Positions 24,751 through 32,761 of a DNA stretch of 37,785 bases are shown here, one piece after another. Within the stretch, counting starts at the first letter, position 1. Each line of letters begins with the position of its first letter. This stretch comes from Desulfamplus magnetovallimortis (GTDB lineage: Bacteria > Desulfobacterota > Desulfobacteria > Desulfobacterales > Desulfobacteraceae). The position numbers and the translations under genes were made by a program. Location of the stretch: the NCBI RefSeq assembly GCF_900170035.1, contig NZ_LT828540.1, positions 871,428 to 909,212 on the forward strand. The letters are read 5' to 3'. The notes under the pieces are model-generated. The model was not told the origin of the DNA. It worked only from the letters and a program-made list of their open reading frames with translations, and searched no databases.

Positions 24751-24791
24751 GTAGTGTACTGTCAATACTAAATTTTAGGGTTATCTGCAAC

Positions 24792-24819
24792 GTAGAGACA
24801 AGGCATGCCTTGTCTCTAC
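24792..24819. repeat. Perfect 28-bp palindrome (family E)
   Basis: The half-site gtagagacaaggca is followed by its exact reverse complement. A near copy with two changes occurs at 28513-28541. Palindromes of this GTAGAGAC...GTCTCTAC type are widespread dispersed repeats in some bacteria, notably cyanobacteria (from memory). Confidence 0.85.
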
Positions 24820-25092
24820 AATTAACCGAACCCTAATTATTAGCTTTGAAAATGCAGTAGTATTTCTTCAGGTTGTTGTTGTCGGTTATTAATGTCACCT
24901 CAGCCCCCATCCCCATGACTGGAGAGGAGGAGTATAGACCACTTGGCAGTTAAACGTTCATGTAAGGTTTAAGAGTCAATAGTATTTAAACAGGCTCTAA
25001 TACAATGAAAAAAACAGATTATTGAAATCTCCGATTCACATCAGTTTTTCTATTCCCATTATCATTTTGACATACTTTGTCTCATAATTATA

Positions 25093-25959
25093 ATGAAATC
25101 CATGAACATCAAACATATAAATACAGTACTGGAAAAGGGTTCAGGGATTCTCAATGAAGATGCCATTCATGTGGACGGGGAACTTTTCGGTGTATTTGAT
25201 GGTGCAACAAGCCTTGATAAATCGACCTTCAGGGATAATATAACCGGAGGGTATATCGCATCTTCAACAGCTTGCCGAACTTTTTCAATTAACGGCTGTT
25301 CCCTTGAAAAACTTGCCTACAAGGCCAATCTTGCCATCCGCAGGGAAATGCTCTCCTGCGGCATTAATATAGATCAGCGCGAAAAGCTCTGGAGCACAAG
25401 TGCTGCAGTGGCGCGAATAAAAACACCATGTGAAGAGGAGAGACAAAAAGACACAAACCCCATGCTTATGGAGTGGCTCCAGACAGGGGATGCCTTTATA
25501 CTGCTAATACTTGAAGATGGTTCACACAGACTGCTTGGTAAAAATCATGACCATGATTATGAGACCCTTTCAATGTGGAAAAATATAACAGGAAGCCACA
25601 ATGACATACTTATAAGTGATGCACTTGATCAGCAGATAAAAAAGGTAAGAATGGGTATGAATCGCACCTACGGAGTCCTAAATGGAGAAGATGCAGCAGA
25701 AAAATTTATCACTTCAGGAATGCAATCCCTTGAAGGTGTTGAGCATATTCTTATTTTCACGGACGGACTTGCAATTCCCTCTTCTGAACCTTCAAAGCAC
25801 AAAAATTTTGACACACTCGTAAAAGAGTATCTATCCCGGGGGCTTGAAGGTCTTAAAAACCATATCCGGAAGATAGAGCGCCAGGATCCACAGTGCAGAC
25901 AATATCCAAGATTCAAATGTCATGATGACATTGCAGCAGTTGCAATTGAACTATCGTAA
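25093..25959 (+). CDS. PP2C-like protein serine/threonine phosphatase
   Basis: 288 aa, soluble. PP2C-type metal motifs: NEDAIHVDGELFGVFDGATS (Asp of motif I-II), a central LQTGDAFILLI corresponding to the GDS motif, HILIFTDGLAIPSSE near the TDG motif, and the final CHDDIAAVAIEL corresponding to the DN/DD motif. These would bind two Mg/Mn ions and remove phosphate from Ser/Thr. No kinase partner or STAS domain is next to it. Two ATG codons (25093 and 25102) are possible and neither has a good ribosome binding site. It is followed by a glycosyltransferase on the other strand. Confidence 0.8.
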   Translation: MKSMNIKHINTVLEKGSGILNEDAIHVDGELFGVFDGATSLDKSTFRDNITGGYIASSTACRTFSINGCSLEKLAYKANLAIRREMLSCGINIDQREKLWSTSAAVARIKTPCEEERQKDTNPMLMEWLQTGDAFILLILEDGSHRLLGKNHDHDYETLSMWKNITGSHNDILISDALDQQIKKVRMGMNRTYGVLNGEDAAEKFITSGMQSLEGVEHILIFTDGLAIPSSEPSKHKNFDTLVKEYLSRGLEGLKNHIRKIERQDPQCRQYPRFKCHDDIAAVAIELS

Positions 25960-26048
25960 AATAACACGAAAATCAGGGATAATCACCTAAGCTATACAAG
26001 CCAGAGCCAAAGAGCTTTTCTGATTCTCTTGCCAAAAGAACACGAAAA

Positions 26049-27344
26049 TCAGAAATAAGAATCTAAACATCTCAAATAAACCTTCTCAATACTCTCAAAA
26101 ATCCTTTTCCAGGAACATGGCTCTGTCAGCAACCGGCACCTACCAAAATCGGGATTCGGGTGTTCCACAGCAGTTGCAATTAATTTTTCAAGGGCAGATT
26201 TTAACTGTTGTTCCAGATAAGGAATGTCACTTTCAAAGGGTTTATCTACAGTCTCAAGTTCGGGAAGTTCAATAAGAGATACCAGATCATCCTTTTCATA
26301 TGACGATTCCTTCTCCATCTCCTTTAGTCTCTTGAACTCCTTTGATTCCTTGTCAGCAAACATCTCCTTAGTGCCAGGAAGAGCTGTTGTCAAAACACGA
26401 CATCCACAGGCCAGAGCTTCCATCAACACAAGGGGAAGCCCTTCATAAAAAGAAGGCAAGACAAAAATGTGGCTCTTTCGCATAAGATTGGCAAGATCAG
26501 TATGTGAAAGAGCACCATGAACCACAACCTTTGAGCCAAGGGAATCTGCAAGATCAAGGCATTTTTCAAGCTCTTCTCCACTTCCTGTGCCTGCAAGGTG
26601 AAGTCTCCACTTAAAGTCACTTTTATCAAGCAAACGTATGGAATTTAAAAGCCAGGGAACACCTTTTGCACGACAAAGCTTCCCTGCATAGAGGATTTCT
26701 ACAGGCTGCTGCAAAGATCTCTCTTCAGGATAAAATATGGTTTCATCAAATCCCCCAGGGATAACATCAATCTGCTCCTCTGGTATTCCATGAGTTTTTT
26801 TAATTTCATCCTTCTGGTGATAACTCAGTGCTATAACACGGCTGATATTACTACATGAACCTCCTACCCTTGGACCCAGTACAGAACAAAAATTATATTG
26901 CCTGAGACATGTTCCATGGCATGTTGTAACTACTGGAATATGAGGAGCTACTTCACATGCAAGCACTGATACAATCCATAGATGATGACTGTGTATGATA
27001 TCCGGCCTGAAACGTTCAACAGCTTCAATTATTGCGGTTTTAAATGCAGATTCATAGGCATGGGTCTCTTCTTCTGTCATGCGGGAGAATATGGTGTGAT
27101 CATATGGCATGACATCACTCATCCCGGGAAGCGGGTATGGCAGAGAAGGTTCAACTCCATTGAACCAGACATAGCGGCACTGGCTTTCAGGTATTATATT
27201 GGCGTCAAGGGTAAATTGGTTCTGTACGCCGGCCACAAGAAAATTTTGATGTCCTTTGCGGGTGGAGCACATAAGCATTGCCTGAATATATTTGCCGCTT
27301 CCGGTATAATCTGGGGCTTGGCTGATCAGATGGAGTATTTTCAT
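26049..27344 (-). CDS. Glycosyltransferase family 4 (GT-B fold)
   Basis: 431 aa. N-terminal domain starts MKILHLISQAPDYTGSGKYI, the usual first strand plus Gly-rich acceptor loop, and includes RPDIIHSHHLWIVS. C-terminal GT1-type domain: DVIPGGFDETIFYPEER, VEILYAGKLCRAKGVPWLLN, WRLHLAGTGSGEELEKCL, VVHGALSHTDLANLMRKSHI, and the EX7E-type FVLPSFYEGLPLVLMEALACG. It transfers a sugar from an NDP-sugar to an unknown acceptor, probably in surface polysaccharide or glycolipid synthesis. A charged insertion (about 350-385, KEFKRLKEMEKESSYEKDD) interrupts the last part. No other polysaccharide genes are near, so the product is unknown. Confidence 0.88.
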   Translation of the reverse strand: MKILHLISQAPDYTGSGKYIQAMLMCSTRKGHQNFLVAGVQNQFTLDANIIPESQCRYVWFNGVEPSLPYPLPGMSDVMPYDHTIFSRMTEEETHAYESAFKTAIIEAVERFRPDIIHSHHLWIVSVLACEVAPHIPVVTTCHGTCLRQYNFCSVLGPRVGGSCSNISRVIALSYHQKDEIKKTHGIPEEQIDVIPGGFDETIFYPEERSLQQPVEILYAGKLCRAKGVPWLLNSIRLLDKSDFKWRLHLAGTGSGEELEKCLDLADSLGSKVVVHGALSHTDLANLMRKSHIFVLPSFYEGLPLVLMEALACGCRVLTTALPGTKEMFADKESKEFKRLKEMEKESSYEKDDLVSLIELPELETVDKPFESDIPYLEQQLKSALEKLIATAVEHPNPDFGRCRLLTEPCSWKRIFESIEKVYLRCLDSYF

Positions 27345-27530
27345 ATAAAATCAAGGCTTTGGTTATTAAAAATTTAAAAAACACATATGACATGTCTGAT
27401 GGAAAATGACGCTGCATTATTAACAAAAAGAGCATTAAACAACTTGATTTTACAACATCAATAGCTTAATTTTAGTAGATACTACATCATAATCCATGCC
27501 GCAACAAATGAACAGGAGAATAATACACCC

Positions 27531-28490
27531 ATGAAACATAAAATCAACCCCATTGTCGATTGTGTCTTCAAAGCGCTGCTTGGTTCAGAGAAAAACAAAA
27601 ATCTCCTGGTTCACTTCCTTAATGCAGTGACTGAACTGACAGATGACAACGCCATTACCGATGTTGTGATAATGAATCCTTACAATGACCGTGAATTCTT
27701 GACAGACAAGCTCTCAATTGTGGATATAAAAGCAAAATGTCAAAAAGAGTTCAAGTATCAGGTTGAAATCCAGTTGTCGGTTTATCCGTCACTGCCTTCA
27801 AGGATGATGCATAACTGGAGTGCCGTATATCATTCGCAGATCGGTAAATCAGAAAATTACAGCAAACTCAAACCGGTTATCTCTATTTGGCTTCTTGATA
27901 CTCCTCTTTTCAAGGATGCCGGCAATTATCATCTGAATTTTGGTATCCATGATACCACGAATGATATATCCTTGACAGATCATCTGAATATTCATCTGCT
28001 TCAGCTCTCCCTTTTTAATGAGAATAAGGAAATCCATAATGAAAAGGAGCGATGGCTATACTTTTTTAAACAGGCAGAGAATCAAGATTTGGAAAATCTG
28101 CCGGAAACTATGAAAACAAAGGAGATGATACAGGCCATGGAAACTCTACAAGATTTTTCAGAAAACGAGAAAAATTATCTGCTCTATCAAAGCAGAATAA
28201 ATGCACAACTGGAGTATAACACCTGGAAAGCCATGATTGCTGACATAGAGCAAGAACTCACCATAAAGAAAAAGGAAATTTCAGAAAAAAATCAGGAAAT
28301 TTCAGAAAAAAATCAAAAAATTTCAGAAAAAGATCAAAAAATTTCAGAAAAAGATCAAAAAATCCAAAAAATTATGCAAGAAAAGGAAGAAGAACAGATG
28401 GCCAAGGAAAGAGCTTTAAAAGAAAAAGAACTCTATCTTAGCATACTGAAAGCAAAAGGTATTGACATCAATGCTCTTTCTACGGAATAA
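27531..28490 (+). CDS. Rpn-family recombination-promoting nuclease / PD-(D/E)XK putative transposase
   Basis: 319 aa. The N-terminus is typical of the Rpn/YhgA-like group: MKHKINPIVDCVFKALLGSE, then VHFLNAV. The nuclease core shows KLSIVDIKAKCQKEFKYQVEIQL, with Asp and the ExQ motif of the PD-(D/E)XK fold, then MMHNWSAVYHSQIGKSENYSKLKPVISIWLL. The C-terminal 90 residues are a Lys/Glu/Gln coiled coil containing four 7-residue repeats (EISEKNQ type). aggagaataatacaccc precedes the ATG (11-nt spacing). Such genes often occur in many copies in repeat-rich genomes and are linked to RecA-independent recombination. No inverted ends of its own are evident. Confidence 0.88.
   Translation: MKHKINPIVDCVFKALLGSEKNKNLLVHFLNAVTELTDDNAITDVVIMNPYNDREFLTDKLSIVDIKAKCQKEFKYQVEIQLSVYPSLPSRMMHNWSAVYHSQIGKSENYSKLKPVISIWLLDTPLFKDAGNYHLNFGIHDTTNDISLTDHLNIHLLQLSLFNENKEIHNEKERWLYFFKQAENQDLENLPETMKTKEMIQAMETLQDFSENEKNYLLYQSRINAQLEYNTWKAMIADIEQELTIKKKEISEKNQEISEKNQKISEKDQKISEKDQKIQKIMQEKEEEQMAKERALKEKELYLSILKAKGIDINALSTE
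28275..28358 (+). repeat. In-frame 21-bp tandem repeat (4 copies) in the Rpn-family gene
   Basis: Units start at 28275, 28296, 28317 and 28338, each of the type gaaatttcagaaaaaaatca-g, encoding EISEKNQ/KISEKDQ heptads. The heptad periodicity extends the coiled coil by exactly two turns per unit. Confidence 0.9.
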
Positions 28491-28512
28491 TTACAGAATA
28501 AACTATCATGGC

Positions 28513-28541
28513 AGTAGAGACAAGGCATGTCTTGTCTCTGC
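28513..28541. repeat. Family E palindrome, imperfect copy
   Basis: agtagagacaaggcatgtct followed by tgtctctgc: the same half-sites as 24792-24819, with one central and one terminal change. Confidence 0.75.
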
Positions 28542-28655
28542 AGTGGCACCCCCGATTATGAAAATGATGAGGGGTATTCTCACGGTAAACAGGCATGATT
28601 GATTACGTATCAATCACCCCCAAATATAAAAATGATAGTCATTTTCACGGTAAAA
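28542..28655 (+). repeat. Family B repeat, one and a half units
   Basis: A partial unit (cacccccgattatgaaaatg, then tctcacggtaaac) is followed by a full unit with ATTGAT/ATCAAT and AAAATGA/TCATTTT stems that is practically identical to the units at 13112 and 13239. Confidence 0.85.
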
Positions 28656-28676
28656 ATATTTGAAATAAAATTGTAG

Positions 28677-28703
28677 AGGCAGGTCACTGTACCTGCCTTT
28701 TTG
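28677..28703 (+). terminator. Rho-independent terminator
   Basis: AGGCAGGT-cactgt-ACCTGCCT followed by tttttg: an 8-bp GC-rich stem with a T-run. It lies 190 nt after the Rpn-family gene and would end its transcript; the stem may itself be a dispersed palindrome. Confidence 0.75.
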
Positions 28704-29023
28704 TATCAGGTTAAGCAGCAAGGCATCATCAATACGCAAATCTGTTTTAATCAGATACATGTCTCATTACAATACACACATAGATAACTCTCCTATTTTA
28801 TTGAAGATTATCAAAGTCAATATAATCACTGTTTCAATATAAAACACCACATCTATTTTGATAATCACCAAAAATTATTCAAAACACTCCCTCCCCTATT
28901 ATTTGAATATATATTTATTTTTTAGATAAAGTCTTGAAATTTAAAAATAAATTATATCCTTCTTTTTTAAGAAGAGTCCATTCTAAAACCTGCTTGTATC
29001 TCTTCAGCTTCTCTTTTTATTAA

Positions 29024-29055
29024 ATGGCACGCTTTTGGCATTAAGTTGGTGCCAT
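29024..29055 (+). promoter_or_regulatory. Candidate sigma-54 promoter overlapping an inverted repeat
   Basis: TGGCACGctttTGGCA at 29025-29040 matches the -24/-12 consensus TGGCACGnnnnTTGCA at all but one fixed position. The same TGGCAC is one arm of ATGGCAC (29024-29030)/GTGCCAT (29049-29055). A sigma-54 promoter would fit an amino-acid catabolic operon, but the first gene starts 258 nt downstream and no enhancer-binding regulator is nearby. Confidence 0.4.
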
Positions 29056-29064
29056 ATTTTCGAA

Positions 29065-29098
29065 TGCCCTGTTAAAATTCTACACTGCCCTGTTAAAA
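29065..29098 (+). promoter_or_regulatory. Direct repeat phased at 21 bp, candidate operator
   Basis: TGCCCTGTTAAAA occurs at 29065-29077 and 29086-29098, exactly 21 bp apart (two helical turns), about 200 nt ahead of the dehydrogenase operon. Both copies lie on the same DNA face, as for a dimeric regulator. Confidence 0.45.
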
Positions 29099-29297
29099 GA
29101 ATATTCATATTTCGGCATCTTTCATACACATCCAAAAGCAGTTGACACCTTTTTGAAATAGATTTTGCACCAGATTACTGGAAAATCCTGAATTCACTCG
29201 AAAACGTGGAAAAGTTAAATTCGGAAAATGAACGATGTCCATATTTCAATGCATTAATTTTTTTTGTTTTTAGTGCATCAATCCTTGGAGGTGCCTT

Positions 29298-30422
29298 TTG
29301 AAGTCAGTTGATATTATCGTTATTGGAGGTGGTCTTTCAGGGTCTGCAACAGCCCTTGGCCTTGTTCGGGAAGGTGCGGGGAAAGTGGTGCTTTTTGATG
29401 AGCATCTGCCCTCCCAACGACTCTCCCGTGGCAACTTCGGACTCACCTGGTTCATGTGCAAAGGGGCAACTCATCCTGTTTATGCCCAGTGGTGCCGCAT
29501 GGCAGCCCAAAAGTGGCCGGATTTTGCCGCAGACCTTAAGGAAGAGACAGGATATGATGTTGAGCTTGAGTGGACAGGAGGAGCTGTACATGCCTTTGGA
29601 GAGGAAGAGTTCAATGCCCACAGCCAATCCGTTGAATCACTCCGGAAAGTGTGTGAAAGCGTGGGAATTGATTACCCTGTAAAGATGCTTGACCGCTCGG
29701 AATTTCAGGATCTTATACCAAATATGCAGCTTGGAGAAGATGTAACAGGTGCTATGTACACTTCGGAACAGGGGCATGTAAATCCACTTAAGCTTCTTAC
29801 AGCCCTTCGCTGTGCTTTTCAGAAAAAAGGCGGAATTTTTAAAGGCGGCGAAAGCATTGGAAAGATCATTCCACACAAAAATGGGACTGTGACAGTCAAG
29901 ACAGTTAAAGGCAGTTATCAGTGCGAAAAACTTGTCATTGCAGCAGGTCACGGCTCCACCCGCCTTTTAAAATCTCTTGGAGAAAAACTGCACATTTACC
30001 CGTCAAGGGGACAGCTCATGGTTACAGAACGGCAAAAAAGGATGCTCAGGGTTCCCATCTTGTGTGTTCGCCAGACCGTTGACGGTACATTCCTGATAGG
30101 TCTTACCACAGAAGATACAGCCATGGACACTCGCACCACTGCCGCTGCCATGAAGGATGAGGCTATAAATGCCATACGTCTCTTTCCCCAACTGGCAAAG
30201 TATAACTGGGTCAGAGCATGGGGGGCAATACGGGTAATGACACCAGATGGTGCTCCCATATATAGCAGGGTTCAGGGACATGACAATATCACGGTTCTTG
30301 CCCTTCACAGTGCAGTTTCACTTGCTCCCATGAAAATAAGCGCAATTGCCCCATGGATACTTGGCAAAAATGAGGCTGAACAGCTCAAACATTTTACAAA
30401 TGGACGATTTAACAATGCCTAA
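29298..30422 (+). CDS. FAD-dependent amino-acid dehydrogenase subunit (DadA/HcnC-like)
   Basis: 374 aa flavoprotein of the DAO family. The FAD-binding motif is at the N-terminus (VDIIVIGGGLSGSATALGLV), followed by VVLFDEHLPSQRLSRGNFG. The central TSEQGHVNPLKLLTALRCAF resembles the substrate-domain signature of sarcosine/glycine oxidase and D-amino-acid dehydrogenase proteins; CEKLVIAAGHGSTRLLKSLG and YPSRGQLMVTE follow. The start is TTG 29298, set by ggaggtgcctt just upstream (6-nt spacing). With the next two genes it matches the three-part enzymes HcnC/HcnA/HcnB, opine oxidase and D-hydroxyproline dehydrogenase. It probably oxidises an amine or amino acid to an imine and passes electrons to the iron-sulfur subunits. 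The substrate is unknown. Confidence 0.85.
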   Translation: MKSVDIIVIGGGLSGSATALGLVREGAGKVVLFDEHLPSQRLSRGNFGLTWFMCKGATHPVYAQWCRMAAQKWPDFAADLKEETGYDVELEWTGGAVHAFGEEEFNAHSQSVESLRKVCESVGIDYPVKMLDRSEFQDLIPNMQLGEDVTGAMYTSEQGHVNPLKLLTALRCAFQKKGGIFKGGESIGKIIPHKNGTVTVKTVKGSYQCEKLVIAAGHGSTRLLKSLGEKLHIYPSRGQLMVTERQKRMLRVPILCVRQTVDGTFLIGLTTEDTAMDTRTTAAAMKDEAINAIRLFPQLAKYNWVRAWGAIRVMTPDGAPIYSRVQGHDNITVLALHSAVSLAPMKISAIAPWILGKNEAEQLKHFTNGRFNNA

Positions 30423-30798
30423 TTCTATATTTAAATACGATTCAGAAATCACACCCCAGATGGTCAAAGTGATGCTGGATGGCAGGGAGATCTCTCTTCC
30501 CGCAGAGATGAGTGTTGCTGCCGGCCTACTTGGTCAAGGTGAAATCATCTCCAGAATATCGCCATCCTCCAAAAGAGCATGTTCTCCTCACTGCCTGATG
30601 GGGGTCTGCTATGAATGCATCATGGAGATCAACGGAATCAATCGACAGGCATGCATGACAAAAGTTGAGGAGGGTATGGTAATCAATCGCCATATTGATG
30701 GATCTGATTTTAATGGAAAATATGAGAGTACCGAAAAAACAGAGGCCAATGTTAATTATGAGATGCCAAAACCCCTAAAGGAAGGAGAACCCTCATGA
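30415..30798 (+). CDS. Small [2Fe-2S] subunit (HcnA-like)
   Basis: About 127 aa. One ferredoxin-like 2Fe-2S domain: VKVMLDGREISLPAEMSVAAGLL, then cluster ligands in CSPHCLMGVCYECIMEINGI and NRQACMTKVEEGM (C-x4-C-x2-C and a distal Cys). This is the pattern of HcnA and of the small subunit of D-hydroxyproline/opine dehydrogenases. The gene overlaps the end of the flavoprotein gene. ATG 30415 is taken because upstream in-frame ATGs (30400, 30346) lie deep in the previous gene. Overlaps the next gene by 4 nt. Its role is electron transfer between the two flavin subunits. Confidence 0.85.
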   Translation: MPNSIFKYDSEITPQMVKVMLDGREISLPAEMSVAAGLLGQGEIISRISPSSKRACSPHCLMGVCYECIMEINGINRQACMTKVEEGMVINRHIDGSDFNGKYESTEKTEANVNYEMPKPLKEGEPS

Positions 30799-32219
30799 GC
30801 CGACATGTTGATGTTATTGTGGTTGGTGCAGGGCCGGCAGGACTTTCTGCATCTTCCACCCTTGCAGAGATGGGGCTTGATGTTGTGACCCTTGATGAAC
30901 AGCCCCAACTTGGGGGACAAATATACAGAAATATTGAAAAAGCTTCTCCCAAGAGCCTTCATCTTTTCGGTGAAGATTACAGCAGCGGCCTTATGATTGC
31001 TGAAAGATTCAGAAAAAGCGGTGCAGATTACGAAAACAGCACATCTGTATGGCAGTTGGATTCGGACGGCACAATCTGTTGCTCCAGCAGGGCCCACTCT
31101 CGTCAGATGCGTGCCAACCATGTTATTGTTGCAACAGGTGCCATGGAGAGGCCTGTTCCCATTCCAGGTTGGACACTTCCGGGTGTCATGGGTGCAGGAG
31201 CTGTTAACAACCTCACAAAGGAGAGCGGACTTAAACCATCCGGAAATGTTGTTCTTGCCGGTAGCGGTCCACTTCTACTTCTTGAGGCAACCCTGCTTAT
31301 CAAAAAAAATGTAGAGATTGCCGCCATACTTGATACCACCCCTCTTATTCCCCGAGTTTCTGCTGTTCCACCTGCTCCAAAAGCCCTTATGAGGACAGAT
31401 TTTCTTCTTAAGGGAGCTTCAATGCTGAAGAGCATAAAGGATGCAGGTATTCCCCACCACAGGGGAGTAAAGGATATCTGTGCTATTGGAACCAATTGTC
31501 TTGAGTCAGTTCAGGCAAGATGCGGAAAGGAAACAATAACCATTCCGGCGGATCTTCTTATGCTTCACTTTGGAGTTATACCAAACAGCCACATTTTCCG
31601 CCAGGCAGGTTGCCGAATGGCATGGAAAGCTGATCAGAGGTACTGGCATCCTGCCTGTGACCAATGGGGACGCACCAATTTTGAGCGAATATTTGCAGCA
31701 GGAGACGGAGCAATGGTTAGCGGCGGCGTATCTGCCCGCTACAGAGGTGAACTCACAGCACTTGAGGTGTCACGATGCCTTGGAATAATTTCGGGACATG
31801 AGCGCGATGCCCTTGCAAAGCCCCTCAAAAAGGCACTTCGACATGACGGATGGCCACGTCCCTTTGTTGATGCCATCTATGCTCCCCGTCCTGAACAATT
31901 TTCCTTTGATGACGCAACAATACTCTGCCGCTGCGAAAATGTGACTGTGAAAGATGTCAGAAGAGCTGTCAGGGAAGGTGCCCGGGATCTCAACGAAATC
32001 AAGATAATGACCAGAAGCGGCATGGGATCCTGCCAGGGAAGAATGTGCGGCCCTGCCCTTGCTGAAATTGCAGCAGCAGAAATATCTCTTTCTCCTGACA
32101 GATTAGGACTTCTCAATGTGCGTCCACCGCTTCGCCCTGTTCCCCTTGAGGAAATTGCAGAGATGGAGCTTGAAACTGCAAAAGAGTCATCCAACTGGCT
32201 TCTGGATAATAAAAAATAA
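30795..32219 (+). CDS. FAD/NAD(P)-binding oxidoreductase with C-terminal BFD-like [2Fe-2S] domain (HcnB-like)
   Basis: 474 aa. First FAD motif VDVIVVGAGPAGLSASSTLA; IVATGAMERPVPIPGWTLPGVMGAGAVNNL, highly typical of HcnB/OoxA alpha subunits; a second nucleotide site GNVVLAGSGPLLLLEATLL; FAAGDGAMVSGG near the end of the flavin domain. The C-terminal BFD-like domain has CRCENVTVKDVRRAVREGA and GMGSCQGRMCGP, giving four Cys for a [2Fe-2S] cluster. Translation is coupled to the small subunit by a 4-nt overlap (ATGA). In HcnABC the complex makes HCN and CO2 from glycine; in most other bacteria the same architecture oxidises D-hydroxyproline, opines or other amino acids, which is likelier here given the TRAP transporter and RidA downstream. 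Confidence 0.87.
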   Translation: MSRHVDVIVVGAGPAGLSASSTLAEMGLDVVTLDEQPQLGGQIYRNIEKASPKSLHLFGEDYSSGLMIAERFRKSGADYENSTSVWQLDSDGTICCSSRAHSRQMRANHVIVATGAMERPVPIPGWTLPGVMGAGAVNNLTKESGLKPSGNVVLAGSGPLLLLEATLLIKKNVEIAAILDTTPLIPRVSAVPPAPKALMRTDFLLKGASMLKSIKDAGIPHHRGVKDICAIGTNCLESVQARCGKETITIPADLLMLHFGVIPNSHIFRQAGCRMAWKADQRYWHPACDQWGRTNFERIFAAGDGAMVSGGVSARYRGELTALEVSRCLGIISGHERDALAKPLKKALRHDGWPRPFVDAIYAPRPEQFSFDDATILCRCENVTVKDVRRAVREGARDLNEIKIMTRSGMGSCQGRMCGPALAEIAAAEISLSPDRLGLLNVRPPLRPVPLEEIAEMELETAKESSNWLLDNKK

Positions 32220-32273
32220 GATAATTAACTAACCCAAACTCCCCCTCTCCATTCATGTAGAGGGGGCTGGGGG

Positions 32274-32398
32274 CATACGCATCAAGCTAAGGTTTTCAAA
32301 GCCTTATCAGACGGGTTTTTCTAATTTTTGTTGTTAAGATGTTTGATTTTATATTTATAATAAAAACAAAGTCTTATATTCTTAGCTTGATGCGTATG
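32274..32398. mobile_element. 125-bp MITE with perfect 18-bp inverted ends and 10-bp target duplication
   Basis: Ends CATACGCATCAAGCTAAG (32274-32291) and its exact reverse complement (32381-32398). Flanking GGGCTGGGGG is repeated exactly at 32264-32273 and 32399-32408. The interior is AT-rich and non-coding. The CAT...CAA(G/C)(C/T)TAAG end and the 10-bp G-rich duplication resemble the IS231 group of the IS4 family as I recall it. No transposase in the window. Confidence 0.85.
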
Positions 32399-32423
32399 GG
32401 GCTGGGGGTAAACGGGTAAGTTT

Positions 32424-32588
32424 TTTATAAGAAAGTCCCCGTGGTTAAAGGTTTTTCAGGGCTTTCATGCTTCGTTGTGGTAGATGAATCTGCCATGGCC
32501 GTTATATGAAAGTCTCGGTAACATCCTGTTTTTAAAATGACTTTCATCTCTTCGATTGTGGCGGTCATCAGCCATGTACGTTATTTAA
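32424..32588 (+). repeat. Family A two-hairpin repeat, two units
   Basis: Unit 1: GAAAGTCCCC ... aGGGcTTTC, then GGTAGA-tgaa-TCTGCC. Unit 2: GAAAGTCtc ... GACTTTC-type arms (tgactttcatctcttcgatt), then GGCGGT-cat-(C)aGCC. The two units show different but paired stems. Confidence 0.8.
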
Positions 32589-32600
32589 AACCAGTTCCTA

Positions 32601-32695
32601 AGTGTCCTTTCAAGGTTTGATTGTCGGGTAGAAAATTCCTTGAACCTTTGAAAAGCCTTAAAAGTCACCCGACAGTTTAAACTTGAAGAAACACT
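32601..32695. repeat. Family I inverted repeat, 29-nt arms, upstream of ridA
   Basis: Left arm 32601-32629 (agtgtcctttcaaggtttga, then ttgtcgggt) and right arm 32667-32695 (acccgacagtttaaacttga, then agaaacact) pair at about 22 of 29 positions. A second copy lies at 238-325. It is either a MITE or a long cis-acting hairpin 67 nt before ridA. Confidence 0.7.
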
Positions 32696-32761
32696 AAGCA
32701 AATGATGAATTTTACAAAAATTATCAGCTTTTTAACAAAACACAATATTCAAGGAGAAAAA

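Larger units (their letters stand above)
24672..25092. other. Intergenic region with family B unit and perfect palindrome
   Basis: No gene. It contains a family B repeat (24676-24750), the 28-bp palindrome (24792-24819), a Pro-like C-rich/G-rich tract (cccccatccccatgactgga, then gaggagg) and AT-rich sequence before the phosphatase gene. No promoter is clear. Confidence 0.5.
28491..29297. other. 807-bp intergenic region: repeats, terminator and candidate control sites
   Basis: No gene supported. In order: family E palindrome copy (28513), family B units (28542-28655), a rho-independent terminator (28677), about 300 nt of AT-rich sequence without recognisable content, then a possible sigma-54 element/inverted repeat (29024-29055) and a phased direct repeat (29065-29098) ahead of the dehydrogenase-TRAP operon. 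Confidence 0.6.
32220..32761. other. Repeat-filled gap within the dehydrogenase-TRAP operon
   Basis: No gene. A GC-rich palindrome (ccccctctcc...gagggggctggggg) split by an IS231-like MITE (32274-32398), two family A units (32424-32588) and a family I inverted repeat (32601-32695) follow one another up to the ridA ribosome binding site. The operon may be interrupted here, with ridA onward starting from a separate promoter. Confidence 0.6.

Noticed and set aside
27531-28490. Rpn-family gene as a complete insertion sequence
   Set aside because: No inverted ends or target duplication flank it; the surrounding repeats belong to families found elsewhere without it.
29142-29170. Sigma-70 promoter at TTGACA before the dehydrogenase operon
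   Set aside because: A perfect -35 box is present, but no acceptable -10 box lies 15-19 nt downstream.
29298-32219. True hydrogen cyanide synthase (hcnABC)
   Set aside because: The domain architecture fits, but most genes of this type in other bacteria oxidise D-hydroxyproline, opines or other amino acids. RidA and TRAP genes next to it, and a probably anaerobic host, make HCN production unlikely.
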